A DNA stretch of 64,000 bases from Arthrobacter sp. NtRootA1 (lineage in GTDB: Bacteria; Actinomycetota; Actinomycetes; Actinomycetales; Micrococcaceae): positions 3,534,001-3,598,000 of the forward strand of contig NZ_AP024630.1 of assembly GCF_019976975.1 (NCBI RefSeq), in the 5' to 3' direction. Numbering within the stretch: position 1 is the first letter of the stretch; the number at the start of each line of letters is the position of its first letter. Below the pieces are notes generated by a model. It saw only the letters and a list, made by a program, of their open reading frames with translations, made no database searches and was not told the DNA's origin. Of this stretch, positions 8,267 to 16,307 are shown in pieces. Made by a program: the position numbers and the translations under genes.

Positions 8267-9115
8267 ATGACTTTTCCCCTTCCCCGTCGTATCGCCCGCG
8301 TCCGGCCCTTGGATACACAGGATCCCAACGAGCAATTCTTCGTTGCCAACGACGCCCTGGACTTCGACTCCGCGGCCGGGCAGCAGTGGATTGTTATCGA
8401 TTCGCCTTTCGGGGCATCAAGGGCAAACGCGAGTAGCCCCTCGCGGCACGGTTGGGAAAAAGGCGCTGGGGTGAGCGAGGGTTCTTTCACTTTCCTCGCA
8501 CCTTCAGTGCCGGCCAACGTCCTTGGTATGGCCCACAACACCGGGCAAGCTGGCAGGGACCTTCCACCACAGGCATTTCACAAGGCCGCATCCAGCGTGA
8601 TCGGCTCCGGCGAAGCGATCCAGCTGAGTTCGAACGTTGGTCATGTTGACCCGGAAGCCGAACTGACGGTCGTCGTCGGACGTACAGCGAGGGGCCTGAC
8701 GCTGGAAACGGCGGGTTCGGCAATCCTCGGCTACACCATCGGGAACGATGTCTCTGCACGCGACCTCCAAAAGACCGACGAACTCTGGATCAGCGCGAAG
8801 AGCCAGGACACTTTCACACCTGCAGGTCCGTGGATCGTCACCGACCTGGACGCCGCAGATCTTTCCATCCGGATCGTCCACAACGGCACTGGCCTCACAC
8901 CCGCCAGCACGGCGGACCTCGGCTGGAAAGTGGACGAGATCATGGTCTACCTGACCTCGTTCATGACCCTCCACCCCGGCGACCTGGTCCTGACTGGCTT
9001 CCCCGCCGAATGCGCGCGCATTCAGCCAGGTGACACCGTTGTGTGCCGTGTGGAAGGAATCGGGGAGCTCTCCAACCCCGTCACTAAGGCTTCCTGGGAG
9101 GACGTGCCCGCATAG
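8267..9115 (+). CDS. Fumarylacetoacetate hydrolase family protein
   Basis: A 282-residue member of the FAH superfamily, which hydrolyse, decarboxylate or isomerise beta-diketo acids in aromatic catabolism or dispose of oxaloacetate. The C-terminal catalytic fold is visible: EAELTVVVGRTARGL with its metal-binding glutamate, YTIGNDVSARDLQ, KSQDTFTPAGPWIVT and the closing PGDLVLTGFP. The first ~100 residues are the usual variable cap. Its exact substrate cannot be set because no aromatic ring-cleavage genes are adjacent. It has its own promoter, and the GtrA gene follows after 18 bases. Confidence 0.87.
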   Translation: MTFPLPRRIARVRPLDTQDPNEQFFVANDALDFDSAAGQQWIVIDSPFGASRANASSPSRHGWEKGAGVSEGSFTFLAPSVPANVLGMAHNTGQAGRDLPPQAFHKAASSVIGSGEAIQLSSNVGHVDPEAELTVVVGRTARGLTLETAGSAILGYTIGNDVSARDLQKTDELWISAKSQDTFTPAGPWIVTDLDAADLSIRIVHNGTGLTPASTADLGWKVDEIMVYLTSFMTLHPGDLVLTGFPAECARIQPGDTVVCRVEGIGELSNPVTKASWEDVPA

Positions 9116-9133
9116 TGTGTCAGGCTTAACCTC

Positions 9134-9619
9134 ATGGAGACAGCCGCAGACGCCGCCGAACTGCGGCCGCCTCCCTTACAGAAGCCTGCCAGGAAGAGAC
9201 ATCGCGGCCTTCTCAAGTACCCTGTGGTGCGGCAACTGCTTCGCTTCACCGGCGTCGGAATTCTCTGCACAGCGAGTTCGCTTGCCCTCTATGCGCTGCT
9301 GCGTCCCTGGATTGACCCGCAGCTTGCCAACGCCGTGGCGTTGATCGTCACGTCCTTCATGAATACAGCGCTGAACCGCAGGTTGACCTTCAAGATCAGA
9401 GGTAGCAGGAAACGCGGCCAGGACCACATGCATGGGCTGATCGTCATAGGCATTGCCTTGGTCATCACTGGCGGGAGCCTGGGCATCCTGCATCTCATCC
9501 ACCCCGAGGCTACTGTCAGTGAAGAACTCTGGACCACGACGCTCTCCGGCTTCGTCGCCACGGGCGTCCGGTTCACCCTCTTGAGGCACTGGATTTTCCG
9601 CCGCGCCCGCCACGTGTGA
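9134..9619 (+). CDS. GtrA-family membrane protein
   Basis: A 161-residue integral membrane protein with about four hydrophobic segments: LLRFTGVGILCTASSLALYALL, the segment near LANAVALIVTSFMNTALNR, LIVIGIALVITGGSLGILHL, and a last one before the basic C-terminus. The motif TSFMNTALNRRLTFK is diagnostic of GtrA, whose members are thought to help move polyprenyl-linked sugars across the membrane for cell-envelope glycosylation. The N-terminal ~40 residues are polar and basic. No glycosyltransferase is adjacent. Its stop is directly next to the stop of the convergent cysteine desulfurase gene. Confidence 0.87.
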   Translation: METAADAAELRPPPLQKPARKRHRGLLKYPVVRQLLRFTGVGILCTASSLALYALLRPWIDPQLANAVALIVTSFMNTALNRRLTFKIRGSRKRGQDHMHGLIVIGIALVITGGSLGILHLIHPEATVSEELWTTTLSGFVATGVRFTLLRHWIFRRARHV

Positions 9620-10786
9620 CTAGTTGTGCTGGGGAGACGCCAGGTTCCGGACACGCCCGACGGCGGCTTCCACGGCTCCGGCAGCTTGCTCGAGTTCGGC
9701 TTCGGTAACAGTTGAGGCGAAGCTGAACCGCACGGCTGTTTGCGCTATCTCCGGGACAATGCCCAAAGCCAGCAGCACCGGTGACGGCGCGTCAGATCCG
9801 GCAGCACATGCCGAGCCGCTGGAGCAGACCACGCCCAGGCGTTCCAGCTCAAGCAGGACTGATTCGCCGCTGGTTCCAGGGAAGCAGAACGATGCGATCG
9901 ATGGCAGCCTCTGGCTTCGATGCCCTGTCAGTATGGCACCGGGGACGGTTTGGAGGATGTGCGAGACGAACCGCTCCCGCAGGCCAGAAACCCGCGAGGC
10001 CAGCTCCGGCTGCTCGCCAAGGCTCAAAGTCAGGGCGGTGGACAACGCCACGGCCCCGGCCACGTTCTCTGTTCCGGACCTCTTTCCCCGTTCCTGGCCT
10101 CCACCATGAACCAACGGCTCCACGCGCGTCCGGCCCTTTGTGAACAGGACACCGGACCCCTTGGGCGCGCCCAGCTTGTGGCCGGAAATGCTCAGGGCAT
10201 CTACGCCCAGGGCCTTGACGTCCAAGCTCAGCCAGCCAGCCGCCTGGACGGCGTCAGTGTGGAAGGGGATGCCAAACCCGTGGGCTACGGCAGCAAGGTC
10301 CGCGACGGGCTGGACCGTACCAATCTCGTTGTTTGCATACATGATGCTCACCATGGCCGTGTCCGGCCGAAGGACGGCGCGTAGCGCGTCCACCGTGACC
10401 AGCCCGTCGCGGTCCACCGGCACCACGTCCACCGTGAAGCCATGCACGCGTTCGAGGTAGCGGGCGGATTCTTCCACCGCAGGATGCTCGATTGCGCTTA
10501 TCACTACCCGATTCAGCGAGGGATCAGCCGCATGCCGGGCCAGTGCGATTCCCTTGACGGCCAGGTTGTCAGCCTCCGTGCCGCCCGAGGTAAAGGTCAC
10601 CTCGCCAGCGCGGCAATTGAGCACCTTCGCGACGGCGGATCTCGCCTCTGCGAGCGCCGTGGCCGCCGCTTCACCCAGGCTGTGGTGGCTGGATGGGTTG
10701 CCAAACTCGCCGCTGAGGTACGGCCACATGGCTTCGAGCACCTCGCGCCGGACAGGTGTGGTGGCTGCAGCGTCCAGGAAGATCAT
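9620..10786 (-). CDS. Cysteine desulfurase (NifS/IscS-like) of the NAD operon
   Basis: A 388-residue PLP enzyme that transfers sulfur from cysteine for Fe-S cluster building. It shows the N-terminal FLDAAATTPVR and SGGTEADNLAVKG, the PLP lysine in SISGHKLGAPKGSG (near residue 205) and the catalytic cysteine loop CSSGSACAAGSD (near 322), which is the short-loop type. It begins five bases after nadC and is the last gene of nrtR-nadA-nadB-nadC. In Bacillus a NifS-like enzyme is likewise linked to nadB and serves NadA, so a dedicated role in maturing the NadA cluster is the natural inference. It is not the SUF-associated enzyme. Confidence 0.92.
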   Translation of the reverse strand: MIFLDAAATTPVRREVLEAMWPYLSGEFGNPSSHHSLGEAAATALAEARSAVAKVLNCRAGEVTFTSGGTEADNLAVKGIALARHAADPSLNRVVISAIEHPAVEESARYLERVHGFTVDVVPVDRDGLVTVDALRAVLRPDTAMVSIMYANNEIGTVQPVADLAAVAHGFGIPFHTDAVQAAGWLSLDVKALGVDALSISGHKLGAPKGSGVLFTKGRTRVEPLVHGGGQERGKRSGTENVAGAVALSTALTLSLGEQPELASRVSGLRERFVSHILQTVPGAILTGHRSQRLPSIASFCFPGTSGESVLLELERLGVVCSSGSACAAGSDAPSPVLLALGIVPEIAQTAVRFSFASTVTEAELEQAAGAVEAAVGRVRNLASPQHN

Positions 10787-10791
10787 GGAAC

Positions 10792-11700
10792 TCAGACTGC
10801 TTCCAGCTCTGCATCAGCTCGCAGTTCGATATCCAGCCCGAGGTCCAGTGCCGAAACACTGTGCGTCAGCCCGCCGATGGAGATGACGTCTACGCCCGTT
10901 GCCGCGATCTCTGCCACTGTGTTGAGGTTGACGTTTCCGCTGGCCTCCACATTTGCCCGTCCATCTACCTGCTTGACGCCTGCCCTGAGTTCATCGATGG
11001 AAAAGTTGTCCAACATGATGGTGTCCACTCCCGCGGCCAGAACGGGTTCAATCTGATCTGCCCGGTCAACCTCAACTTCAAAGTGAGTGGTGTGTCCCAG
11101 CTGGGCCTTGGCGGCCACGAGCAGTTCAGTCAGTCTTGCGGGGTCGCCGCCGGTCATGACAGCCAAGTGGTTGTCCTTTGCCAGGACGGCATCCGACAGG
11201 CTGTAGCGGTGGTTCGCTCCCCCACCGCAGCGCACGGCATAGCGTTCCAGGACACGCAAGCCAGGTGTCGTTTTGCGTGTGTCCGTGATCCGGGCGCGCG
11301 TTCCTTCAACCAGCCTGACGAATTCTGCGGTCTTGGTGGCGATGGCGCTCATCCGCTGCACCAGGTTGAGTCCGACCCGTTCCGCCAACAGGACCGAGCG
11401 TGCACTGCCGGTGACGCGGGCGAGGTGGGTACCGGCGTCGAACGCTTCACCGTCTGCCAGCAGCAACTGGACGTCCGTATCCGGGTCGACGAGCTTCATG
11501 GCGTCGCGGAACACCGTTCCACCGCTGAACACGCCCGGGACTCGGGCGTTCAGTACCGCAGTGGCACGTGCCCCGGCGGGGATGAGCAGCTGTGAGGTGA
11601 TGTCACCGCTGGGCGCGTCCTCCGCGAAGGCCCTTTCCAGGATGTCCCGGACGGGTGCCGTGGGAAGGGTCAGGTTGGTGGTGGAGGTCAGGTCAGTCAT
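10792..11700 (-). CDS. nadC: Nicotinate-nucleotide pyrophosphorylase (carboxylating)
   Basis: A 302-residue quinolinate phosphoribosyltransferase, the third step of de novo NAD synthesis (quinolinate + PRPP to nicotinate mononucleotide). Family signatures include EDAPSGDITSQLLIP near the N-terminus, RMSAIATKTAEFV, ARITDTRKTTPGLR, GGGANHRYSLSDAVLAKDNH and the closing EASGNVNLNTVAEIAATGVDVISIGGLTHS region. Its start overlaps the end of nadB by eight bases, indicating coupling. Length and motifs are fully normal. Confidence 0.96.
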   Translation of the reverse strand: MTDLTSTTNLTLPTAPVRDILERAFAEDAPSGDITSQLLIPAGARATAVLNARVPGVFSGGTVFRDAMKLVDPDTDVQLLLADGEAFDAGTHLARVTGSARSVLLAERVGLNLVQRMSAIATKTAEFVRLVEGTRARITDTRKTTPGLRVLERYAVRCGGGANHRYSLSDAVLAKDNHLAVMTGGDPARLTELLVAAKAQLGHTTHFEVEVDRADQIEPVLAAGVDTIMLDNFSIDELRAGVKQVDGRANVEASGNVNLNTVAEIAATGVDVISIGGLTHSVSALDLGLDIELRADAELEAV

Positions 11701-13477
11701 TGATGAGGCTCGCTTTCCGGCTCATGGTGTAACGCTTGTCAAAATCGTCGACGGCGGCTGGTTCCGCCACGCCATCGCTGCGGTAGTGGGCCCCAAGCGA
11801 CTCCCGCCGCTCCCGCGCAGCGCGCACCAGCAACTGCGCCGCGAGCAACAAATTAGCGTCCTCATGCACCCTGGGGTCCAAGGAGACCGGCGCGCTCAGG
11901 GGCAGAACGGCCTCGGCCCAGGAATCCAGCCCGGCTTCGGCCTCCGCCAGCAGGACCCCGTTGCGGAGCACACCTGCCTTGGCAGTCATCAACCGGCGCA
12001 GCGCGTTCCGGGAGAACCCCGCCGACGGCACGAAATCGAAACCGGCGGAGGCGCCTTCCATTCTGAGCGGCGCCGGAGACCCCGACAGCGCCGTTGTCGC
12101 CTCAGCGGCTGGCGGGGTCCCGGCAGCGTGCGTAAAAGCGAGGCCGCCCGCGGCCGAGTTAGCACGCAGAGGGAGCGCGTCCGCCGACCCCAGGAACCCC
12201 TCCACAGCCCGCCGCCCGAAAACGAGCCCTTCAAGCAGCGAATTGCTGGCCAGCCGATTGGCGCCTTGGACTCCGGTGCAGGCAACCTCACCAGCGGCCA
12301 ACAGCCCAGGAACAGATGTGCGGCCGTAAAGGTCCGTCACCACTCCACCCATCCAGTAATGCGCCGCTGGAGCGACGGGGACGGGCTCACGGCTCCAGTC
12401 AAAGCCGGCTTGGCGTGTGCGTTCGCTGATGGTGGGGAAGCGCTTCTCAAGGAAGCCTTCCCCCCGCTGTTCCTCGATCACGGTTGCATCGAGGAACACG
12501 TGACCGTTGGGGTCACCGAGCGCCGCAAGGTGCAGGGCTATGCTCCGGGAGACGACGTCCCTTGGGGCAAGCTCGCCGTCCTGGTGGTAATCGGCCATGA
12601 ACCGGCGACCGGTGGCGTCCACGAGGACGGCACCTTCGCCGCGGACAGCTTCGGAGATGAGCAGAGGGTCAGTGTTTTCTTCTGCCTCAAGGGCATCGCC
12701 AGCACGGACCATGCACGTGGGATGGAACTGGAAGAATTCGAGATCGGATACCTCGGCTCCGACCCTCCAGGCCAGGGCGAGCCCGTCTGCTGTGGCGACG
12801 GATGGGTTGGTTGTTTGTGCGAACAATTGACCGGCGCCCCCGGTGGCCAAAAGCACGGCATCGGAGTAGCGGGCCATTTCCCTGCCTTCATGGAGGAAGT
12901 TCACCCCCATCACGCGACCGCGTCCCGGCACGTCCTGGTACAGCTCGCCATCCTGGATCAGTGAGGTTACCTGCGCGTGCCCGATCACCTGGATTCTTCC
13001 AGCCGCCTGGAAGTCCAACACCGTCTTGATCAGGGCAGCTGCAACGCGGGCACCTGTGGCGTCACCCCCGGCGTGGAGGATACGCGGGGCAGAGTGGGCG
13101 GCTTCGAGTCCCAGGGAGGGATCGCCGTCGTCGTCGAGGTCGAAACGGACGCCGAAGCGTCCAAGCCCGGCAATGTCCATCCGGGCCTCGGTGCACAGCA
13201 CCCGCACGGCTTCCTCGTCGCAGTGGCCCGCACCGGCATTGAGGGTATCGGCGATGTGGGCAGCAACGGTATCACCCGGAGCCGGCTCATCCAGGACAGC
13301 CGAGATGCCACCCTGGGCCAAGTACGTATTGCTGTCCGCGAGCGCGCCTTTAGTAAGCAGCACCACTTCGGCTCCGGCTTCGGCGGCAAGCAGGGCTGAG
13401 TAGAGCCCCGCAATGCCGCTTCCGACGACGATCAGCCGCTTGGGCTGGTGCCCTCCAGCGAGGCTTCCTGAGGTCAT
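11693..13477 (-). CDS. nadB: L-aspartate oxidase
   Basis: A 594-residue flavoprotein that oxidises L-aspartate to iminoaspartate for NAD synthesis. The FAD dinucleotide motif VVGSGIAGLYSALLAAE is at residues ~17-33, followed by TKGALADSNTYLAQGGISAV and the substrate region FQFHPT, typical of the succinate dehydrogenase/aspartate oxidase family. Residues ~435-500 form a longer Ala/Pro-rich insert than in E. coli NadB, and the helical C-terminal domain follows. It lies 45 bases after nadA, overlaps nadC, and is transcribed with them. Confidence 0.95.
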   Translation of the reverse strand: MTSGSLAGGHQPKRLIVVGSGIAGLYSALLAAEAGAEVVLLTKGALADSNTYLAQGGISAVLDEPAPGDTVAAHIADTLNAGAGHCDEEAVRVLCTEARMDIAGLGRFGVRFDLDDDGDPSLGLEAAHSAPRILHAGGDATGARVAAALIKTVLDFQAAGRIQVIGHAQVTSLIQDGELYQDVPGRGRVMGVNFLHEGREMARYSDAVLLATGGAGQLFAQTTNPSVATADGLALAWRVGAEVSDLEFFQFHPTCMVRAGDALEAEENTDPLLISEAVRGEGAVLVDATGRRFMADYHQDGELAPRDVVSRSIALHLAALGDPNGHVFLDATVIEEQRGEGFLEKRFPTISERTRQAGFDWSREPVPVAPAAHYWMGGVVTDLYGRTSVPGLLAAGEVACTGVQGANRLASNSLLEGLVFGRRAVEGFLGSADALPLRANSAAGGLAFTHAAGTPPAAEATTALSGSPAPLRMEGASAGFDFVPSAGFSRNALRRLMTAKAGVLRNGVLLAEAEAGLDSWAEAVLPLSAPVSLDPRVHEDANLLLAAQLLVRAARERRESLGAHYRSDGVAEPAAVDDFDKRYTMSRKASLIND

Positions 13478-13522
13478 GTGAGGCTCGATTCGGATCGTCC
13501 GGAAGACCGGTGTTGGTAGCGG

Positions 13523-14830
13523 TTAGGCAGGCTTGGCCGCCAGCATGCGCTCCAGCGCAATTTTGGCGTTGTCCTGCACGGTGTCATCCACGGTGATGCG
13601 GTTGACGATGCGTCCTTCGACGAGTTCCTCAAGCACCCAGGCGAGGTAACCAGGGTGGATGCGGTACATGGTGGAGCAGGGGCAGATAACGGGATCCAGG
13701 CAGAAGATCGTGTGCTGTGGGTTTTCCGCGGCGAGCCGGTTCACCATGTTGATCTCTGTACCGATGGCGAAGGTGGTGGGCTCGGTAGCTGCAGCGATCG
13801 CCTTCTTGATGAAGTCGGTGGACCCTGCGGAATCGGCAGCATCCACAACTTCCATGGGGCATTCGGGGTGCACGATCACGTTGACGCCGGGGAAGTCGAG
13901 GCGGGCTTTTTCGATCTGGCCCACGTTGAAGCGCTTGTGCACCGAGCAGAAGCCGTGCCAGAGGATGACGCGGGAGTCCAACAATGTTTGTTCGTCATTG
14001 CCGCCCAGTTCCTTGCGGGGGTTCCACATCGGCATCTGCTCCAAGGGGACGCCCAGGGCCTTTGCGGTGTTGCGGCCCAGGTGCTGGTCGGGGAAGAACA
14101 GGACGCGCTGCCCACGCTCGAAGGCCCATTCCAGGACCACCTTCGCGTTGGAGGAAGTGCAGACAATTCCGCCGTTGCGGCCACAGAAGGCCTTTAGTGC
14201 AGCAGAGGAGTTCATGTAGGTGACGGGGATGACCGGAACGCGGCCCTGGGCGTCGGTGTCCGTGCCGAAGATTTCTTCGAGCTGTTCCCAGCATTCCTCT
14301 ACGGAGTCCTCATCAGCCATGTCCGCCATGGAGCAGCCGGCCGCCAGGTTGGGCAGGATGACTGCCTGTTCGGGCGTGGAAAGGATATCCGCAGTCTCTG
14401 CCATGAAGTGGACGCCGCAGAAGATGATGGCTTCGGCGTCGGGCTTGGTCAGCGCAGCATTGGCTAGCTGGAAAGAGTCACCCACGAAGTCGGCATACTG
14501 GATGACTTCGTCACGCTGGTAGAAGTGGCCCAGGATCACGGCACGGTCCCCGAGCGTCTTTTTGGCAGCCCGGATACGGGCATCAAGTTCAGCGTCCGTC
14601 GCCCGCTTGTACTCCTCCGGGAGCTGTCCCTGCCGCGGCGTCTCCTTGGGAGCGACGTCGCTGCTGGAGGCTCCCGGTCCGTAAGCGGGGGCACCGGCAA
14701 GAGCCTCGGCAAGGTCATACTCCCAGGGCCCTTTGGCCAGGGCCGGGCTGCAGGTGGATCCTGCCCGGGAAAGGCCCTTCTCGGCTTCCTCTCGGGTGAT
14801 CAGCTGGACGGCAGTATTGACGCTGCTCAT
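13523..14830 (-). CDS. nadA: Quinolinate synthase A
   Basis: A 435-residue enzyme condensing iminoaspartate with dihydroxyacetone phosphate to quinolinate; it holds an oxygen-sensitive [4Fe-4S] cluster. The three cluster cysteines expected for the family are visible in AGCSMADMADEDS, GGIVCTSSNAKVVLEW and DPVICPCSTMYRIHPG. The length and the ~100-residue N-terminal extension before RIRAAKKTLGDRAVILGHFYQ fit the long actinobacterial form. The ATG overlaps the nrtR stop (ATGA) and has AGGAG six bases upstream. A cysteine desulfurase in the same operon probably supplies its cluster. Confidence 0.95.
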   Translation of the reverse strand: MSSVNTAVQLITREEAEKGLSRAGSTCSPALAKGPWEYDLAEALAGAPAYGPGASSSDVAPKETPRQGQLPEEYKRATDAELDARIRAAKKTLGDRAVILGHFYQRDEVIQYADFVGDSFQLANAALTKPDAEAIIFCGVHFMAETADILSTPEQAVILPNLAAGCSMADMADEDSVEECWEQLEEIFGTDTDAQGRVPVIPVTYMNSSAALKAFCGRNGGIVCTSSNAKVVLEWAFERGQRVLFFPDQHLGRNTAKALGVPLEQMPMWNPRKELGGNDEQTLLDSRVILWHGFCSVHKRFNVGQIEKARLDFPGVNVIVHPECPMEVVDAADSAGSTDFIKKAIAAATEPTTFAIGTEINMVNRLAAENPQHTIFCLDPVICPCSTMYRIHPGYLAWVLEELVEGRIVNRITVDDTVQDNAKIALERMLAAKPA

Positions 14831-15537
14831 GGTGTACTCCTGTTATCTGGCCCGAGACCGGGCGTGCCGGTGAAGCGGTAGAGGCGTGGCGGACGGTGTT
14901 TTCCGCCCTGCAGGTATTCACCGGTTTCTTCAATGTCCGGTGTGGCTTTGATATGACGGCGGAAGTTTGCCGGATCCAGCTGGCGGTCCAGCACGGCTTC
15001 GTAGACTTCACGGACCTGCGCGAGAGTGAAGAACTCTCCCAGCAGGTGGTAGGCGATGGACCCGTAGGCCATCTTGTTGCGGAGGCGCCAGAGCGCGTAA
15101 TCCACAATCGCGTTGTGGTCGAAGGCGAGTTCGCCGAGCCTGTCAGCCCGGAACCACCGCACATTTTCCGATTCGTCTGCGAGGGCCGCTTCGGTTGGCT
15201 GGACGAGTGCCCAGTAAACGATGGATACCACTCGCTGGCTGGGCGAGCGATGCAGGCCGCCGAAGGCGTAGAGCTGTTCAAGGTATTGCGGCACCAGGCC
15301 CGTGGTGTCGCGAAGGTTGCGCGATGCTGCATCCTGGAGAGATTCATCGTGCGCCAAGGGTCCGCCTGGCAGCGCCCACATGTCTTTATATGGTTCACGG
15401 ATTCTGCGGACCAGTGGCAGCCATAGGGTGGGACGGCCGGATGTTTCGCTGGGGCGGAGGGCGAAAATCACCGTTGAGATTGCCAACGACGGCGGCGCCA
15501 GGCGGCGTTCAGCAACGTTCGCCGATATCGGATTCAC
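14827..15537 (-). CDS. nrtR: NrtR-type Nudix regulator of NAD metabolism
   Basis: About 236 residues with an N-terminal Nudix-fold domain (~15-150) and a C-terminal winged helix (~155-225, DHNAIVDYALWRLRNKM onward). The Nudix box is degenerate: it starts GPLAHDE as expected but continues RNLRDTTGL where hydrolases have REUXEEXGU, so the catalytic glutamates are missing. This is the pattern of NrtR, which senses ADP-ribose and represses NAD genes. The GTG at 15537 is preferred because GAGG lies eight bases upstream; a GTG at 15546 overlaps that GAGG. It is first in the operon and a strong palindrome precedes it. Confidence 0.9.
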   Translation of the reverse strand: MNPISANVAERRLAPPSLAISTVIFALRPSETSGRPTLWLPLVRRIREPYKDMWALPGGPLAHDESLQDAASRNLRDTTGLVPQYLEQLYAFGGLHRSPSQRVVSIVYWALVQPTEAALADESENVRWFRADRLGELAFDHNAIVDYALWRLRNKMAYGSIAYHLLGEFFTLAQVREVYEAVLDRQLDPANFRRHIKATPDIEETGEYLQGGKHRPPRLYRFTGTPGLGPDNRSTP

Positions 15538-15590
15538 GGCGTTCACCTCGCTTCATCGCCGTCTGGAGATCTTCTCTCCACCCTGGAATC

Positions 15591-15619
15591 TTAGTTAAAG
15601 TCATCTTGACTAGAACTAA
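15591..15619 (-). promoter_or_regulatory. Candidate NrtR operator
   Basis: A 29-base near-perfect palindrome: outer arms TTAGTT (15591-15596) and AACTAA (15614-15619), inner arms AGTCA (15599-15603) and TGACT (15607-15611). It lies about 55 bases before the nrtR start, where the operon promoter should be, and one arm overlaps a possible -10 (TAAGAT on the minus strand). Known NrtR sites are palindromes of about this size, so autoregulation of nrtR-nadABC is the simplest reading. Confidence 0.65.
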
Positions 15620-15657
15620 TGGTACGACTCTGCAGCCCCTTGGCAAAATGCCCTGCG

Positions 15658-16131
15658 TCACACTGACTTGGCGGCGGCTTCCATCAGTGGCAGAGTCCGG
15701 CCCTGGATGTGGCTGTTGAGCACTATGACGGACGAACAACGGACCACGGATTTGGTGGCGATCATCGCGTCCAGCACCCGCTGCATATCAGGATTTGAGC
15801 GCGCTGCAATGCGAACCATCAAATCGGAATTTCCCGTCACGGTGTGCACTTCAATGATCTCCGGGATGGCGCTAAGGCTCTGGATGATGGCGTCGTGACC
15901 GATCTCCTGGGTAATGGTGACCGAACAGAACGCCACCACGGGGAAGCCGAAGTTGGCCGGATCAGGCTGGGGAACCCAGGACCCGATCACTCCGTTTTCG
16001 ATCATTCGGTCAATCCGGGACTGCACCGTAGCCCTGGCAACCCTCAGCACGCGGGATGCTTCCAACACGGAGGACCTCGGCGAATCCGTGAAGAAACGTA
16101 CAATTTTTGCATCAAGTGCATCGACCAGCAT
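15658..16131 (-). CDS. Lrp/AsnC-family transcriptional regulator
   Basis: A 157-residue feast/famine regulator. The N-terminal helix-turn-helix (DALDAKIVRFFTDSPRSSV, then ASRVLRVARATVQSRIDRM) is followed by the RAM ligand-binding domain (VVAFCSVTITQEIGHDAI onward, with the HTVTGNSDLMVRIAA block). The ATG at 16131 has AGGA six bases upstream and is preferred to a TTG one codon earlier. It is divergent from an amino acid permease, the usual target of a local Lrp-type regulator, and the dehydrogenase operon beyond may also be controlled, as BkdR controls branched-chain oxoacid genes elsewhere. Confidence 0.93.
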   Translation of the reverse strand: MLVDALDAKIVRFFTDSPRSSVLEASRVLRVARATVQSRIDRMIENGVIGSWVPQPDPANFGFPVVAFCSVTITQEIGHDAIIQSLSAIPEIIEVHTVTGNSDLMVRIAARSNPDMQRVLDAMIATKSVVRCSSVIVLNSHIQGRTLPLMEAAAKSV

Positions 16132-16186
16132 CAAAGTTCCTGTCCCCGGGGATTCTTACCCATCACATCGCCACAGCAAAAAGTGA

Positions 16187-16197
16187 TGTATCTTACA
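16187..16197. promoter_or_regulatory. Candidate Lrp-type operator
   Basis: TGTA-TCT-TACA, a perfect inverted repeat of four-base arms in the AT-richer middle of the regulator/permease intergenic region. Position and AT content fit an Lrp/AsnC site, but the motif is short. Confidence 0.35.
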
Positions 16198-16307
16198 AAC
16201 TGCGAGAATTATTCCACGGCTCTTGCTGCGTCGTCGACGCCCAGCTTGCTCAGCCCAAGAGGCCGGCTCGCTACACCGAGTATGAAATCCATAGAAGGTA
16301 GACACGT

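Noticed and set aside
11273..12964. A 563-codon open frame on the plus strand
   Set aside because: It lies entirely opposite nadC and nadB, which are certain. Its product has no domain, is rich in Arg, Gly and His, and follows the high-GC antisense pattern of this genome.
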